Below are positions 7,019 to 15,275 of a stretch of 54,262 nt of DNA, piece by piece. The position numbers and the translations under genes were made by a program. Under the pieces are notes generated by a model, which had not been told where the DNA came from, searched no databases, and saw only the letters and a program-made list of their open reading frames with translations. The stretch's first letter is position 1; each line of letters starts with the position of its first letter. The stretch is from a virus: IMG/VR virus record IMGVR_UViG_3300042935_001150, positions 1 to 54,262 of that record; one strand, written 5' to 3'.

Positions 7019-7408
7019 TTATTGAGGTATTGCCTGGGCTCGTGCTGATATAGGGCTGTAATCTTCCACCCAGCTAGTAGTAGCTTCGTTCCACGTAAAC
7101 ATCTTACCTTCTACAACTAAGATTGCAACAGGTGCTGTCCACAAGCAAGTTTCTTCAACCAAGATCCAGCTTGGGAATGGTTTAGGCGGAATAAATGCAT
7201 CACGACCTGCGTCGTAGGTATAATTAATACCGGCATAATTTTTGCGTAAAGGTATACCACCTAAAGTATGAATACCGCCATATGTATTGTTACTTGTTTG
7301 AATCCATTTTTCTACAGATCCAAATAGCCCGCTGTTAATTACGTCTTGTTCTGCAACAATAACTTGAATTACTATGTTATTGTCATCAATTTGAGCAAAA
7401 TGACTCAT
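7019..7408 (-). CDS. Conserved small fibre-region protein of aquatic phages
   Basis: The start is taken at the ATG at 7408 (MSHFAQIDDNNIV), which has AGGA six bases upstream and lies clear of the preceding gene; a reading from 7447 would overlap it. The 129-residue protein belongs to a family I recognise from cyanophages and other aquatic phages. Its pattern is FAQIDDNNIVIQVIV, then a NTYGGxH segment, LRKNYAGINYTYDAGRDAF, PPKPFPSWIL and a final WNEATTSWVE. Members lie in tail-fibre regions. No biochemical function is known to me; a small fibre-associated or fibre-capping protein is the simplest reading. Confidence 0.85.
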   Translation of the reverse strand: MSHFAQIDDNNIVIQVIVAEQDVINSGLFGSVEKWIQTSNNTYGGIHTLGGIPLRKNYAGINYTYDAGRDAFIPPKPFPSWILVEETCLWTAPVAILVVEGKMFTWNEATTSWVEDYSPISARAQAIPQ

Positions 7409-7416
7409 TCTATTCC

Positions 7417-8937
7417 TTAAAAAGTAATTGACCCCGAGCTGGTCCATGTATATACTCTATACCCGCCAGCCACTGTTATTGTTGGACTACCTGTTGTAGA
7501 GGCTGCGGGTGAATATGAGTCTGCGTAGCGAATGATTACAATACCAGACCCACCACTTCCGGCAGCAGGTCCTGTTCCAGAACCAACTGCTATTGAAGCA
7601 CCTCCACCTCCACCTCCGGTCGCAAATACGCCATTGGCAGCGGTATAAGGACTAGTAGTATTATTAGCAGAACCACCCCCACCATTTCCACCCGTGCCTG
7701 CAGGCCATGTCAGGGTATAGACACCGCCTCCACCGCCGCCAGCTCTAAATACAGAGCTACCCGAAATTGAACTTGCAACACCCACTCCACCAGTACCTCC
7801 AAATTGCATAGTTCCGGGGGTTCCTGGAGCTCCTGCACCGCCGCCACCACCTGCTCCATATGCATCTCCAGTGCCGGAGACAGTGGAGATGCCCCCGACA
7901 TGTCCCTGGTTTGTTGTGGCTGTTCCATTTCCTCCGCCACTTCCTCCGCCACCAGAGCCGCCACCCGATCCAGCATTTGGATATGAAGCTCCACCTCCCC
8001 CACCAATTGAAGTAATTGTCGAGAATATCGAATTGGTACCATTGGGCGCAGTATTAACTCCATCTACTCCTGCTGCACCGCCTGCACCTACTGTGACTGT
8101 GTATGTTGTACCAAAATTAACAGCAACAGCAGACTCTGCAGACCCACCGCCACCAGACGTACCAACACTGGTACGATATCCACCGCCGCCGCCACCGCCG
8201 CCACTAGCGTAACTGGATGTTGATCTTCCTGGACCACCACCACCGCCACCTGCAACAACTAAAAAATCAACTGTGGGTGGCGGATTAACTGGAACCACTG
8301 TTATACTAAAACTGCGATCAGTGTCTTGGTTTTGAGCGTCTGTAGCACGTATTACAAAAGTATAAGTTGTTGCAGATGATACTGTAGGAGTTGTTCCAGA
8401 CAGAATACCTGTACTAGAATTTAGACTAATTCCAGTAGGTAGTGTACCTGAATTTATACTATAGGATACACTACTATCGCTTGTAGCAGAAACTGATACG
8501 TTTATAGAAGCAGACTGTATTGCAGTAACTAAAGATCCTGTTGCTGTTGACCAACTAGGAACACCTGAGTATTGTAGTCCAGGAACTGCTAATGCAGTTG
8601 ACCCATCTGTATTTACAACATAAATAATATAGCTACCGGCTGCTTGAGCAGATGCTGTAAAAGTAATTTGCGTTGAACTAACACGAGTAACTACACTTGC
8701 TAAAATTCCGTTTATCACTACTTTTACGCCAGGATTAAAATTAGTTCCTGTTAATGTAACAGTATCACCTCCTGTGATATTAACTGCAGTATCGTTACCA
8801 GGATATACAATAGCAGAAATGGTTGGAGAATTACCACCACCCCCACTGGTAGAGCCTGTTCCGCCTTTTGTTGCTGGGATAACTCCCTCGGGGCTTAGTG
8901 CCGAGGCGAGTTTTGATAAATAACGTGCAATTGCCAT
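7417..8937 (-). CDS. Adhesin: docking peptide, TIG domain, Ig-like domain, glycine-rich C-terminus
   Basis: The 506-residue protein is modular. Residues 1-35 carry the shared N-terminal docking peptide (LSPEGVIPATKGGTGSTS). Residues 37-128 are an IPT/TIG-like beta domain (GGDTVTLTGTNFNPG...). About 130-215 is an Ig-like domain of the He_PIG type (GISLNSSTGILSGTTP). From about 220 a glycine-rich domain begins (FLVVAGGGGGG) with many Gly runs, ending in GGSGIVIIRY and a short beta tail. The first two domains are nearly duplicated in the next two genes. Glycine-rich C-termini of this sort form polyglycine-helix sandwiches in some phage receptor-binding adhesins, so receptor contact is likely. 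AAGGA precedes the ATG. Confidence 0.85.
   Translation of the reverse strand: MAIARYLSKLASALSPEGVIPATKGGTGSTSGGGGNSPTISAIVYPGNDTAVNITGGDTVTLTGTNFNPGVKVVINGILASVVTRVSSTQITFTASAQAAGSYIIYVVNTDGSTALAVPGLQYSGVPSWSTATGSLVTAIQSASINVSVSATSDSSVSYSINSGTLPTGISLNSSTGILSGTTPTVSSATTYTFVIRATDAQNQDTDRSFSITVVPVNPPPTVDFLVVAGGGGGGPGRSTSSYASGGGGGGGGYRTSVGTSGGGGSAESAVAVNFGTTYTVTVGAGGAAGVDGVNTAPNGTNSIFSTITSIGGGGGASYPNAGSGGGSGGGGSGGGNGTATTNQGHVGGISTVSGTGDAYGAGGGGGAGAPGTPGTMQFGGTGGVGVASSISGSSVFRAGGGGGGVYTLTWPAGTGGNGGGGSANNTTSPYTAANGVFATGGGGGGASIAVGSGTGPAAGSGGSGIVIIRYADSYSPAASTTGSPTITVAGGYRVYTWTSSGSITF
8560..8830. repeat. Duplicated TIG-domain DNA, copy 1 of 3
   Basis: This stretch is closely matched by about 10370-10640 (long runs of identical bases, for example around the AACACGAGTAACTACACTTG segment) and more distantly by about 11990-12260. 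It codes for the TIG domain in three neighbouring adhesins. The first two copies look recently duplicated or kept similar by recombination. Confidence 0.8.
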
Positions 8938-8954
8938 GTGATTCCTTACTAATA

Positions 8955-10745
8955 TCAGTTAGTGTATGTAGTCGAAATTAACTTAATATTGGTTTTTCTA
9001 GTACCCAATTCAATATCAGTACCAACGTTGTATAATCCACCGTTGTCATGCCCCCAGTCTGCAAACCATACGGATCTGTCAGCGTCAACTGATCCAAATA
9101 GGTCGATACCTGATTGTTGTGTACCACTTGGACCAGGGCCTGCAGTAAATGTAGATTTTCCGGCTGGATCAAAGGGCATACCAGTAGTACTGTTCCAAGC
9201 ATTAGTTCCTTGGTAATAAAAAGTAGTACCATTAACAAAAGTGGTAAAACAATCCACAGTAAATAATTGATCGCCAACAGCGTCTTCTTCTGTACCACCA
9301 GCTACATAATAAACTACATTAGTGCTATAGCTTATTGCATTAGCAGTTATTGCTCCTGTAGTCAAGTTTACTTTGCAAAAGTAGGCAGTGGTTGTGCCAT
9401 ATCTACCAATAATAAACTGATTTACACCATCACTAATTGTATATAAAGTATTTGTGGGGGAGTTTGTACCTAAACCGCCACTTAATATTCCAGGCATTGC
9501 TGTACCAGAAAAATTATTGGTTTTGTATGTTCCTGAAGTAAGGTTTATCCAAACCCCGCTATTTGTCAAAGGAAACGTTACTATGGTAGCATAATTACCA
9601 GTTACAGCGGGGGTGCTAATTGGTTTCTGTATAAATGAACCTATTGGATAAGTGACTACTGAGTCAATTTCACTATTTCCAACAGTTGTAGTTGTTCCAG
9701 AAAATTTAGTATATAGATACGAAGTACCATCGCTTGCGGTACCGCCCCAATTGTTGGTATTAAATCTGGCCAATACACCTTTACCATCTGCATCCATAAA
9801 CAATGTATCGTGATCGTCATTATCTCCTTGTAGTATAGCTGATACAGATCCGTCAACATAAGACAAGGTTTGTCCAAGCAAAGAAAAAGCTGATTGTACA
9901 AGAGTAGTACTGCTTGTTTTTCTATAAGAAACTGTAATAGGCGTAGGCGTAGAATTACTGCCTATTGATATATTATACTTTAAATATCCCGAAGTTGGTA
10001 GTTCTGCCATTACTAACGGATTACTTGCAAGTTCGCTTATGTCAGTTACTGCTCCAATTCCTGTAGCATCATAAGTAGTAGTTCCTATTTGAGGTACTGG
10101 GCTAAGATTAACTGTAATACTAAAAGTTCTATCAGTGTCTTGAAACTGTGCATCTGTTGATCTAATAGTAAAAGTATAAGTTGTGGCTGCGGTTACAACA
10201 GGAGTAGTGCCACTTAGTACGCCTGTTGAGCTATTTAATGTAATTCCAGGAGGTAGTGTACCCGATAGTACACTATAAGTAATAGGGGCATCACCAGTTG
10301 CAGCTAGTGTAGTTGTAAAACTACTTTCTTTATTAGGATTACCTATATTACCAGCCGCTGTTGTCCAATTAGGAAAACCTGAATACTGTAATCCAGGAAC
10401 CGCTAATGCAGTTGATCCATCTGTATTTACAAGATAAATAATGTAACTGCCAGCTGGTTGAGCAGATGTTGTAAAAGTAATTTGTGTTGAACTAACACGA
10501 GTAACTACACTTGCTGGTACACCGTTTACTATTACACTAACACCAGGATTAAAATTAGTTCCTGTTAATGTAACAGTATCACCGCCTGTAGTATTAATTG
10601 CAGTATCGTTACCAGGGTATACAATAGCAGAAATGGTAGGGAAGTTGCCTCCTCCACCACCACCGCCTTGTATTGCAGCCGAACCTAAAACACCTTGAGC
10701 AGTAATATTTTGAGCCAATTTAGCTAGATTTTTTGCTTGACTCAT
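8955..10745 (-). CDS. Adhesin: divergent docking peptide, TIG and Ig-like domains, beta-rich C-terminus
   Basis: The 596-residue protein begins MSQAKNLAKLAQNITAQGVL, a divergent form of the shared docking peptide, followed by a Gly run. TIG (about 34-125) and He_PIG-like (about 128-212) domains follow; they are very similar at DNA level to those in the neighbouring gene, a sign of recent duplication. The remaining about 380 residues differ completely from the paralogues and are rich in Thr, Ser and Gly; they look like a separate receptor-binding or beta-propeller-like region, which I do not recognise. AAAGGT precedes the ATG. It is probably a host-recognition fibre component with an exchanged tip. 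Confidence 0.8.
   Translation of the reverse strand: MSQAKNLAKLAQNITAQGVLGSAAIQGGGGGGGNFPTISAIVYPGNDTAINTTGGDTVTLTGTNFNPGVSVIVNGVPASVVTRVSSTQITFTTSAQPAGSYIIYLVNTDGSTALAVPGLQYSGFPNWTTAAGNIGNPNKESSFTTTLAATGDAPITYSVLSGTLPPGITLNSSTGVLSGTTPVVTAATTYTFTIRSTDAQFQDTDRTFSITVNLSPVPQIGTTTYDATGIGAVTDISELASNPLVMAELPTSGYLKYNISIGSNSTPTPITVSYRKTSSTTLVQSAFSLLGQTLSYVDGSVSAILQGDNDDHDTLFMDADGKGVLARFNTNNWGGTASDGTSYLYTKFSGTTTTVGNSEIDSVVTYPIGSFIQKPISTPAVTGNYATIVTFPLTNSGVWINLTSGTYKTNNFSGTAMPGILSGGLGTNSPTNTLYTISDGVNQFIIGRYGTTTAYFCKVNLTTGAITANAISYSTNVVYYVAGGTEEDAVGDQLFTVDCFTTFVNGTTFYYQGTNAWNSTTGMPFDPAGKSTFTAGPGPSGTQQSGIDLFGSVDADRSVWFADWGHDNGGLYNVGTDIELGTRKTNIKLISTTYTN
10370..10640. repeat. Duplicated TIG-domain DNA, copy 2 of 3
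   Basis: This is the counterpart of 8560-8830, with only scattered differences by eye, in the adhesin gene at 8955-10745. A third, more diverged copy lies at about 11990-12260. Confidence 0.8.
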
Positions 10746-10798
10746 TTGTTACCTTTATTATTGATTTGAGACCAAGATATTTTTTGTTTTATTTTCAT
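10742..10798 (-). CDS. Possible leader peptide before an adhesin gene
   Basis: An 18-codon frame (MKIKQKISWSQINNKGNK) has a Shine-Dalgarno (TAAGG) about seven bases before its ATG, and its TGA overlaps the ATG of the next adhesin gene as ATGA. It fills most of the 72-base gap. The composition is plain Lys/Asn/Ile as expected from AT-rich DNA, so only the placement argues for translation, perhaps as a coupling device. Confidence 0.3.
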   Translation of the reverse strand: MKIKQKISWSQINNKGNK

Positions 10799-10817
10799 AT
10801 AATTACCTTACTTTAAC

Positions 10818-12368
10818 TTATACTGGTATACGTCTGACTGCTCTTGTCCACGCCCCATAACTTCTTGGTATAACTTCTTGATGGCCAGCATCAAATCGTT
10901 GTGCTCGCCATTGATCTGTAGACCAATGCTCTGTAGAGCACCAGTATGGGTAGTTAGCGGTGCCTTGTGAAGGTTCAAAATGTTGACCGCCTCCTTGACG
11001 AAATGCTAAAGCAGTAGTTTGGCCAGGCACAGTAGAGGTGTAAGCAGTACCTATTGGTTCTGGAGCAACGGCATTTGTGTGAGTTGCCCCTGCTTGATAT
11101 CCTGTACCATTGCCTTCTGTTGGTTTTAAGAAAAAATATATTGTTTCAAGTTCATTTTTGGCTGGTAAATACCAATCACTATATCCGCCGGTAACTAAAT
11201 TTTGGCAGTATCGTGCCGGATCTGAACCGGTGGCATTGTCAATATTAGCTGTATTAGTTGGCCCATCTATTTCAGATGCGGCATTATTGTTGGTACCGTT
11301 TATAAAAGTTTTACCAAATACTTCTGTTGATTTAGGTGCAACAATTAAATAATGAGTAGCAACGCCGTTATTAGAAGTACTAATTTTACCTGCATAATAT
11401 CCGCCGCCCCATGCTTCGCCTATAACTGAAGGAGCAGGAGCAGGGGTGTTAATACTAGTACTTGCTGCACTTGCACTACCTGTACCTACACTATTAGTTG
11501 CAGTTACAGTAAAAGTGTAGCTTGTACTTCCACTTAATCCAGAAACAGTAATAGTTCCAGATCCAGCTTGAGTTACTGTTCCAGTAAGTCCGCCTGGATT
11601 ACTTGTTGCAGTATAGCTTGTAATTGTAGTATTGCCATTGTTAGCAGGAGCAGTAAAAGCTACAGTTGCAGTATTCCAACTTGTAGCAGTTGCGTTACCA
11701 ATAGTAGGTGCACCTGGTACTGTAAGAGCTATTACAGTTAGACTAAATGGTCTATCTGTATCTTGATTTTGCGCATCTGATGCACGTATAGTAAAATTAT
11801 AAGTAGTAGTAACACTTTCATCTGGTGTTGTACCTGACAATACACCCGTGCTGCTATTAAGTGTAATACCCGTAGGTAAAGTTCCGATTACACTATAAGT
11901 GATTGGAGCGTCGCCCGTTGCAGCAAGAGTTGCAGTAAAACTAGACAATTTATTAGGGCTTCCTAAACTGCCTGAAGCTGTTGTCCAAGCAGGTATTCCT
12001 GAATATTGAAGACCTGGTACAGCTAATGCAGTACTACCGTCCGTATTAACAACATAAAGAATATAGCTTCCTGCGGCATTTGCTGGAGCTGGAAAAGTAA
12101 TTTGAGTTGCCGAAACGCGAGTAACTTGACTAACTTGCGTATTGCCTACTAAAACAGTAATTCCAACGTTAAAATTAGTTCCGTTTATTGTAACAGTATC
12201 TCCGCCTGCAGTATTAGTAGCGGTATCGTTCCCAGTATACGCAATAGCAGTAATAGTAGGAGTGTTGCCTGCACCTGTTGTAGATCCTGTGCCGCCCTTT
12301 TCGGGACTTAGTAACCCTTCAGGAGTTACTCCTAGTGCAAATTTTGTTAGATATTGTGCTATACTCAT
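10818..12368 (-). CDS. Adhesin: docking peptide, TIG, Ig-like, fibronectin III and Lcl/DUF1566-like tip domain
   Basis: The 516-residue protein has the docking peptide (about residues 1-34, TPEGLLSPEKGGTGSTTG), a TIG domain (36-128), an He_PIG-like domain (130-212) and a fibronectin type III domain (about 215-308: VPGAPTIGNATATSW to SGSTSYTFTVTATN). The C-terminal domain (about 315-516) has the hallmarks of the Lcl/DUF1566 C-type-lectin-like family: GYSDWYLPAKNELE, PYWCSTE, and a final AWTRAVRRIPV. Such domains bind ligands in bacterial and phage adhesins and also occur in targets of diversity-generating retroelements. The tip-coding DNA looks richer in G and C than the rest of the gene, suggesting domain exchange. 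AAGGA precedes the ATG. Confidence 0.85.
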   Translation of the reverse strand: MSIAQYLTKFALGVTPEGLLSPEKGGTGSTTGAGNTPTITAIAYTGNDTATNTAGGDTVTINGTNFNVGITVLVGNTQVSQVTRVSATQITFPAPANAAGSYILYVVNTDGSTALAVPGLQYSGIPAWTTASGSLGSPNKLSSFTATLAATGDAPITYSVIGTLPTGITLNSSTGVLSGTTPDESVTTTYNFTIRASDAQNQDTDRPFSLTVIALTVPGAPTIGNATATSWNTATVAFTAPANNGNTTITSYTATSNPGGLTGTVTQAGSGTITVSGLSGSTSYTFTVTATNSVGTGSASAASTSINTPAPAPSVIGEAWGGGYYAGKISTSNNGVATHYLIVAPKSTEVFGKTFINGTNNNAASEIDGPTNTANIDNATGSDPARYCQNLVTGGYSDWYLPAKNELETIYFFLKPTEGNGTGYQAGATHTNAVAPEPIGTAYTSTVPGQTTALAFRQGGGQHFEPSQGTANYPYWCSTEHWSTDQWRAQRFDAGHQEVIPRSYGAWTRAVRRIPV

Positions 12369-12398
12369 TAAAATTCCTTAAAAGGTGTTGAGTTATTG

Positions 12399-12884
12399 TT
12401 ATAGTCCTAGTGTCCAGTTTTGTGTAACTGTAGCCGTAGTACCCGTTGTAAGTACTACTGGATCATTAGATGTTGCCAAAAAGGTGCTTAATCGTTGCAC
12501 ACCACCGACACCCGGCCTTATCATACTTCCTAGCACTTTAGTAGATGGATATAATCCAGTTAGTGTAGTATTTAGTTGTAGACTGGTCAGCTCTGTTGTC
12601 AGCTTAGACACAGCAGCAACACCGGGTATTTTAATTACACCAGATAGTACGGTACCTGGTGCAAGAGTTGATGCAGTAGTGTTGGTTTGTAGACTTGTTA
12701 ACTCAGTTGTTAACTTCAAGACAGCGGCAACACCTGGACGTTTAATTACACCAGATAGTACGGTACCTGGTGTAAGTGTTGATGCAGTAGTGTTGGTTTG
12801 TAAGCTTGTTAGCTCTGTTGTTGACTTGGATAAAGAAAGAACACCAGGTGCAAAAGCTCGGCCGATTACTATTGTATCAGCCAT
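12399..12884 (-). CDS. Tandem-repeat fibre-associated protein
   Basis: The 161-residue protein consists of four copies of a unit of about 36-38 residues, with the pattern PGVAAVxKLTTELTSLQTNTTASTL then PGTVLSGVIK. The first two copies are almost identical, the third is diverged and the fourth is only recognisable. The protein has no cysteine, no signal peptide and no membrane span. Thr, Leu, Ser and Val dominate, consistent with a repetitive beta or beta-solenoid fold. It lies between two adhesin genes in the same direction and probably contributes to a fibre. I do not recognise the family. Confidence 0.75.
   Translation of the reverse strand: MADTIVIGRAFAPGVLSLSKSTTELTSLQTNTTASTLTPGTVLSGVIKRPGVAAVLKLTTELTSLQTNTTASTLAPGTVLSGVIKIPGVAAVSKLTTELTSLQLNTTLTGLYPSTKVLGSMIRPGVGGVQRLSTFLATSNDPVVLTTGTTATVTQNWTLGL
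12640..12825. repeat. Tandem DNA repeat inside the repeat protein
   Basis: Two nearly identical units of about 112 bases each (compare 12640-12715 with 12752-12827, both containing CCAGATAGTACGGTACCTGG) lie in tandem. A third diverged unit is on the left. Such DNA can gain or lose units by recombination or slippage. Confidence 0.75.
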
Positions 12885-12888
12885 GATT

Positions 12889-14124
12889 TTATGCTTTTCT
12901 TAAGAAAAACAGTTCAGGATAACTAGGGCTAGCCGTTCTAACTGGCACATAACTTTGACCATCAATTACGTACTCACTTGCAGTAACATAAAAATTAAGT
13001 CCGCTGCTATTATGACTCATGCCTTTGTAAATTCCTGGTACTTGGCCTGAGCAACCTTGACTACTGTTACCATAATTAAATACAATTGGATATGCTGGAG
13101 GTACTGTTAGTCCAGTAACTGGATCTGTAACTGGAGATTCTGCGGCCCATCCAGAACTACCATTATTACTTGGATATCCCATTGGAAACAATGGTCTTAA
13201 ACCACCACTCATATTAAATTGGTTCTGTGTAGTGCTATTGTAGTTTTGACCAGTAATTGAATTCATGCCTGTGGAATACCACGAGTAAAAGCCTCTCAGA
13301 CTAGCTCCACTTTGACTACCTGAACTATCAATACTTGCCATAAATGCATGAGCCCAATCAGTGTGTTGCGCGTTGCTGTTAACGTGATTGGAAGACCCAT
13401 TGTCTCCACAAAAACCAAAAGTTGCCCAGGCAGGATTGTCTGTTCGTCCTAATTCCCAGCCTGCTTGATTGCGTATACCATAGTACCACATTTGGTGTTG
13501 TTGTGCTAAGATTATATAGTTTGCAGTTATTGCAACATGAATATCATATCCTACACTTGCGTCAAATGGTCGTTGATAAGGATTATTAGTCCAGCTTGTA
13601 TCCCATGGCACTCCTAAACTGGTACCATTATACTGATTATAGTAACTAGGGTCACTACTCCAAGCACTTGAAGCAGGATTGTAGGAGGCGCCATTATGAC
13701 CACACCACATTTGTAATTGTGGATAGCTATCATACTGACTGTTGCTAAAATTATACTGGTTGGTACCAAGGGTCCAACGATACCAAGGCTGACTGCTTTT
13801 TCCTGAATCTCTGTATAGATCAACTCTTTGTCCAGACGCAGTAGCACTATAAGCAGTAGCCGCCGTTATATTATTACTACTACCCACTGTCCAGCCACCT
13901 GCTTCTGTATTACTTAATAGTTTAATACAATTAAAACTAGTATTTTTTGTTGATGTATTCGGATCAACAGGATTTACAGCAACAGGAGTTCCTCCGGCTG
14001 CACATGTTGCAAGTGAATGCAAAGCACACATAAAATTAAAACTTCTACTTTTTGCACTGGCCGCGATACCTGATCCGGAAGTTTGGGCTGCATTCCAGCC
14101 GCTTGTATTGATTATTGCTAACAT
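12889..14124 (-). CDS. Tail-fibre-region protein of unknown function
   Basis: The 411-residue protein has a GGAG ribosome binding site seven bases before its ATG. It is very rich in Ser, Asn, Gly, Tyr and Trp, with about ten tryptophans in the middle third, which often marks carbohydrate-contacting beta structures. There are at least six cysteines. The end (GIYKGMSHNSSGLNFYVTA then DGQSYVPVRTASPSYPELFF) resembles the C-terminal module of large aquatic-phage fibre or baseplate-plate proteins that I have seen without assigned function. No enzyme motif is visible. Location between adhesin genes supports a virion role. Confidence 0.7.
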   Translation of the reverse strand: MLAIINTSGWNAAQTSGSGIAASAKSRSFNFMCALHSLATCAAGGTPVAVNPVDPNTSTKNTSFNCIKLLSNTEAGGWTVGSSNNITAATAYSATASGQRVDLYRDSGKSSQPWYRWTLGTNQYNFSNSQYDSYPQLQMWCGHNGASYNPASSAWSSDPSYYNQYNGTSLGVPWDTSWTNNPYQRPFDASVGYDIHVAITANYIILAQQHQMWYYGIRNQAGWELGRTDNPAWATFGFCGDNGSSNHVNSNAQHTDWAHAFMASIDSSGSQSGASLRGFYSWYSTGMNSITGQNYNSTTQNQFNMSGGLRPLFPMGYPSNNGSSGWAAESPVTDPVTGLTVPPAYPIVFNYGNSSQGCSGQVPGIYKGMSHNSSGLNFYVTASEYVIDGQSYVPVRTASPSYPELFFLRKA

Positions 14125-14128
14125 ATTT

Positions 14129-14971
14129 TTACTCCGTAACTATTGCGTAATCTATTGGGGCGACTATTCGCCGAACACCTGCGGTATTATAAATGCTATC
14201 CATGGCAAATAAACTAGTTCCTATTTTTAATAAGTTAGCAATACCATAAACTTGATTACCTTGTTGTGAAAATTGAACAAATGCAGGATTCTCAATAATC
14301 AGTGCGCTGCCTGCGGTATTTGTTTTTAATGTTGGATTTCCAAGAGTAGTTACAGTAGCAGTCATTGAAGTATATGCACTGTTAGGACCATCAATACTAT
14401 AAACATAAGGCACAACAATATTACTACTTGTCGCAGTAGTATTCATAATACACATTCTCATATTATCAGCATATGTTGCTGTAACTCCATTAGCACCTAA
14501 ATCAAATATACCAAATGTTGCACCACTTGTAAGACTACTAAACCAAATATTTTTAGGAGTTAATACAATGTTTATACCTGACGGAAATGCCGCACTACCA
14601 ATAAAAGTGTTTGGTTTTACGTTACAAGTAAGACTTGAACTATTTAATAGTGTATCAGTTCCTGATGTATAACCTTGTGCAAGCGCAAAATTAGTCCATT
14701 TTGCATCTAACCCTACTCCAGCATCAAATGTTAATCTGAAGTAGTGAGTATACGCAGCGTCTGTGCCATGTACTTTACTAAAAGTATTTGTGGTAGCATT
14801 AACTTTAGTATATGTGCCAGTTGGATATGATCCAGTAAAGGAACTATTTGTTGTATCAGCTCCAGCACTTAGTTGAGCAGTGCTTGTAATAGTACCTTCT
14901 ATAATACCAATTATATCAGCTTTAAACTGAGCGTTGGTTATAGTTGATAACATTCTATATTTAACTAGCAT
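14129..14971 (-). CDS. Tail-fibre-region protein of unknown function
   Basis: I choose the ATG at 14971 (MLVKYRMLSTITNAQ) because AGGAG stands seven bases before it. A reading from 15034 would overlap the preceding gene by 74 bases instead of 11. The 280-residue protein has a short helical N-terminus (ITNAQFKADIIGIIEGTI) and then mostly Thr/Ser/Asn/Gly-rich beta sequence, without cysteine pairs or membrane spans that stand out. It is adjacent to the 411-residue protein and may be its structural partner. The function is unknown. Confidence 0.7.
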   Translation of the reverse strand: MLVKYRMLSTITNAQFKADIIGIIEGTITSTAQLSAGADTTNSSFTGSYPTGTYTKVNATTNTFSKVHGTDAAYTHYFRLTFDAGVGLDAKWTNFALAQGYTSGTDTLLNSSSLTCNVKPNTFIGSAAFPSGINIVLTPKNIWFSSLTSGATFGIFDLGANGVTATYADNMRMCIMNTTATSSNIVVPYVYSIDGPNSAYTSMTATVTTLGNPTLKTNTAGSALIIENPAFVQFSQQGNQVYGIANLLKIGTSLFAMDSIYNTAGVRRIVAPIDYAIVTE

Positions 14972-15260
14972 TTGGTGTCTCCTCATTGGGTTCTGTTGGA
15001 ACTTCGGGCTCAGGCTCAGGTAACGGAAGCTCACCTACTAACATAAATGTATCACTGGTAACTTCTGTTTCTCGAGTATACACTAGCCAATTGCCACGTA
15101 CTTCAGTTACTATACAATTAATTAAATTTGTACCAGCTGCTGTAGCAAAAGCTTCAGTAATATGTGCAACGGGGTTGCTGTCTTCAGGAACAGAAGCAGT
15201 GAATGTGTAGATTCTTGCTGGCTCAGTTCCAAATAATTCTTGTAATTTCTGTAAATCCAT
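14961..15260 (-). CDS. Small acidic fibre-region protein with Pro-Glu tail
   Basis: The 99-residue protein has a compact N-terminal part (MDLQKLQELFGTEPARIYTF, then mixed alpha/beta sequence) and a low-complexity acidic tail (PLPEPEPEVPTEPNEETP). It overlaps the start of the next gene by 11 bases, so translation is probably coupled. It has no signal peptide or membrane span. I do not recognise it; small proteins in this position are often chaperones or adaptors for the fibre genes next to them. Confidence 0.65.
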   Translation of the reverse strand: MDLQKLQELFGTEPARIYTFTASVPEDSNPVAHITEAFATAAGTNLINCIVTEVRGNWLVYTRETEVTSDTFMLVGELPLPEPEPEVPTEPNEETPNAS

Positions 15261-15275
15261 TACTCTAACTCCTTG

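Noticed and set aside
7019-7447. Longer start for the 129-residue protein
   Set aside because: The ATG at 7447 would overlap the previous gene and lacks a ribosome binding site; the family start MSHFAQ at 7408 has AGGA before it.
12385-12903. 172-residue plus-strand frame opposite the repeat protein
   Set aside because: No ribosome binding site, and it exactly mirrors the repeats of the minus-strand gene, which is flanked by co-directional genes.
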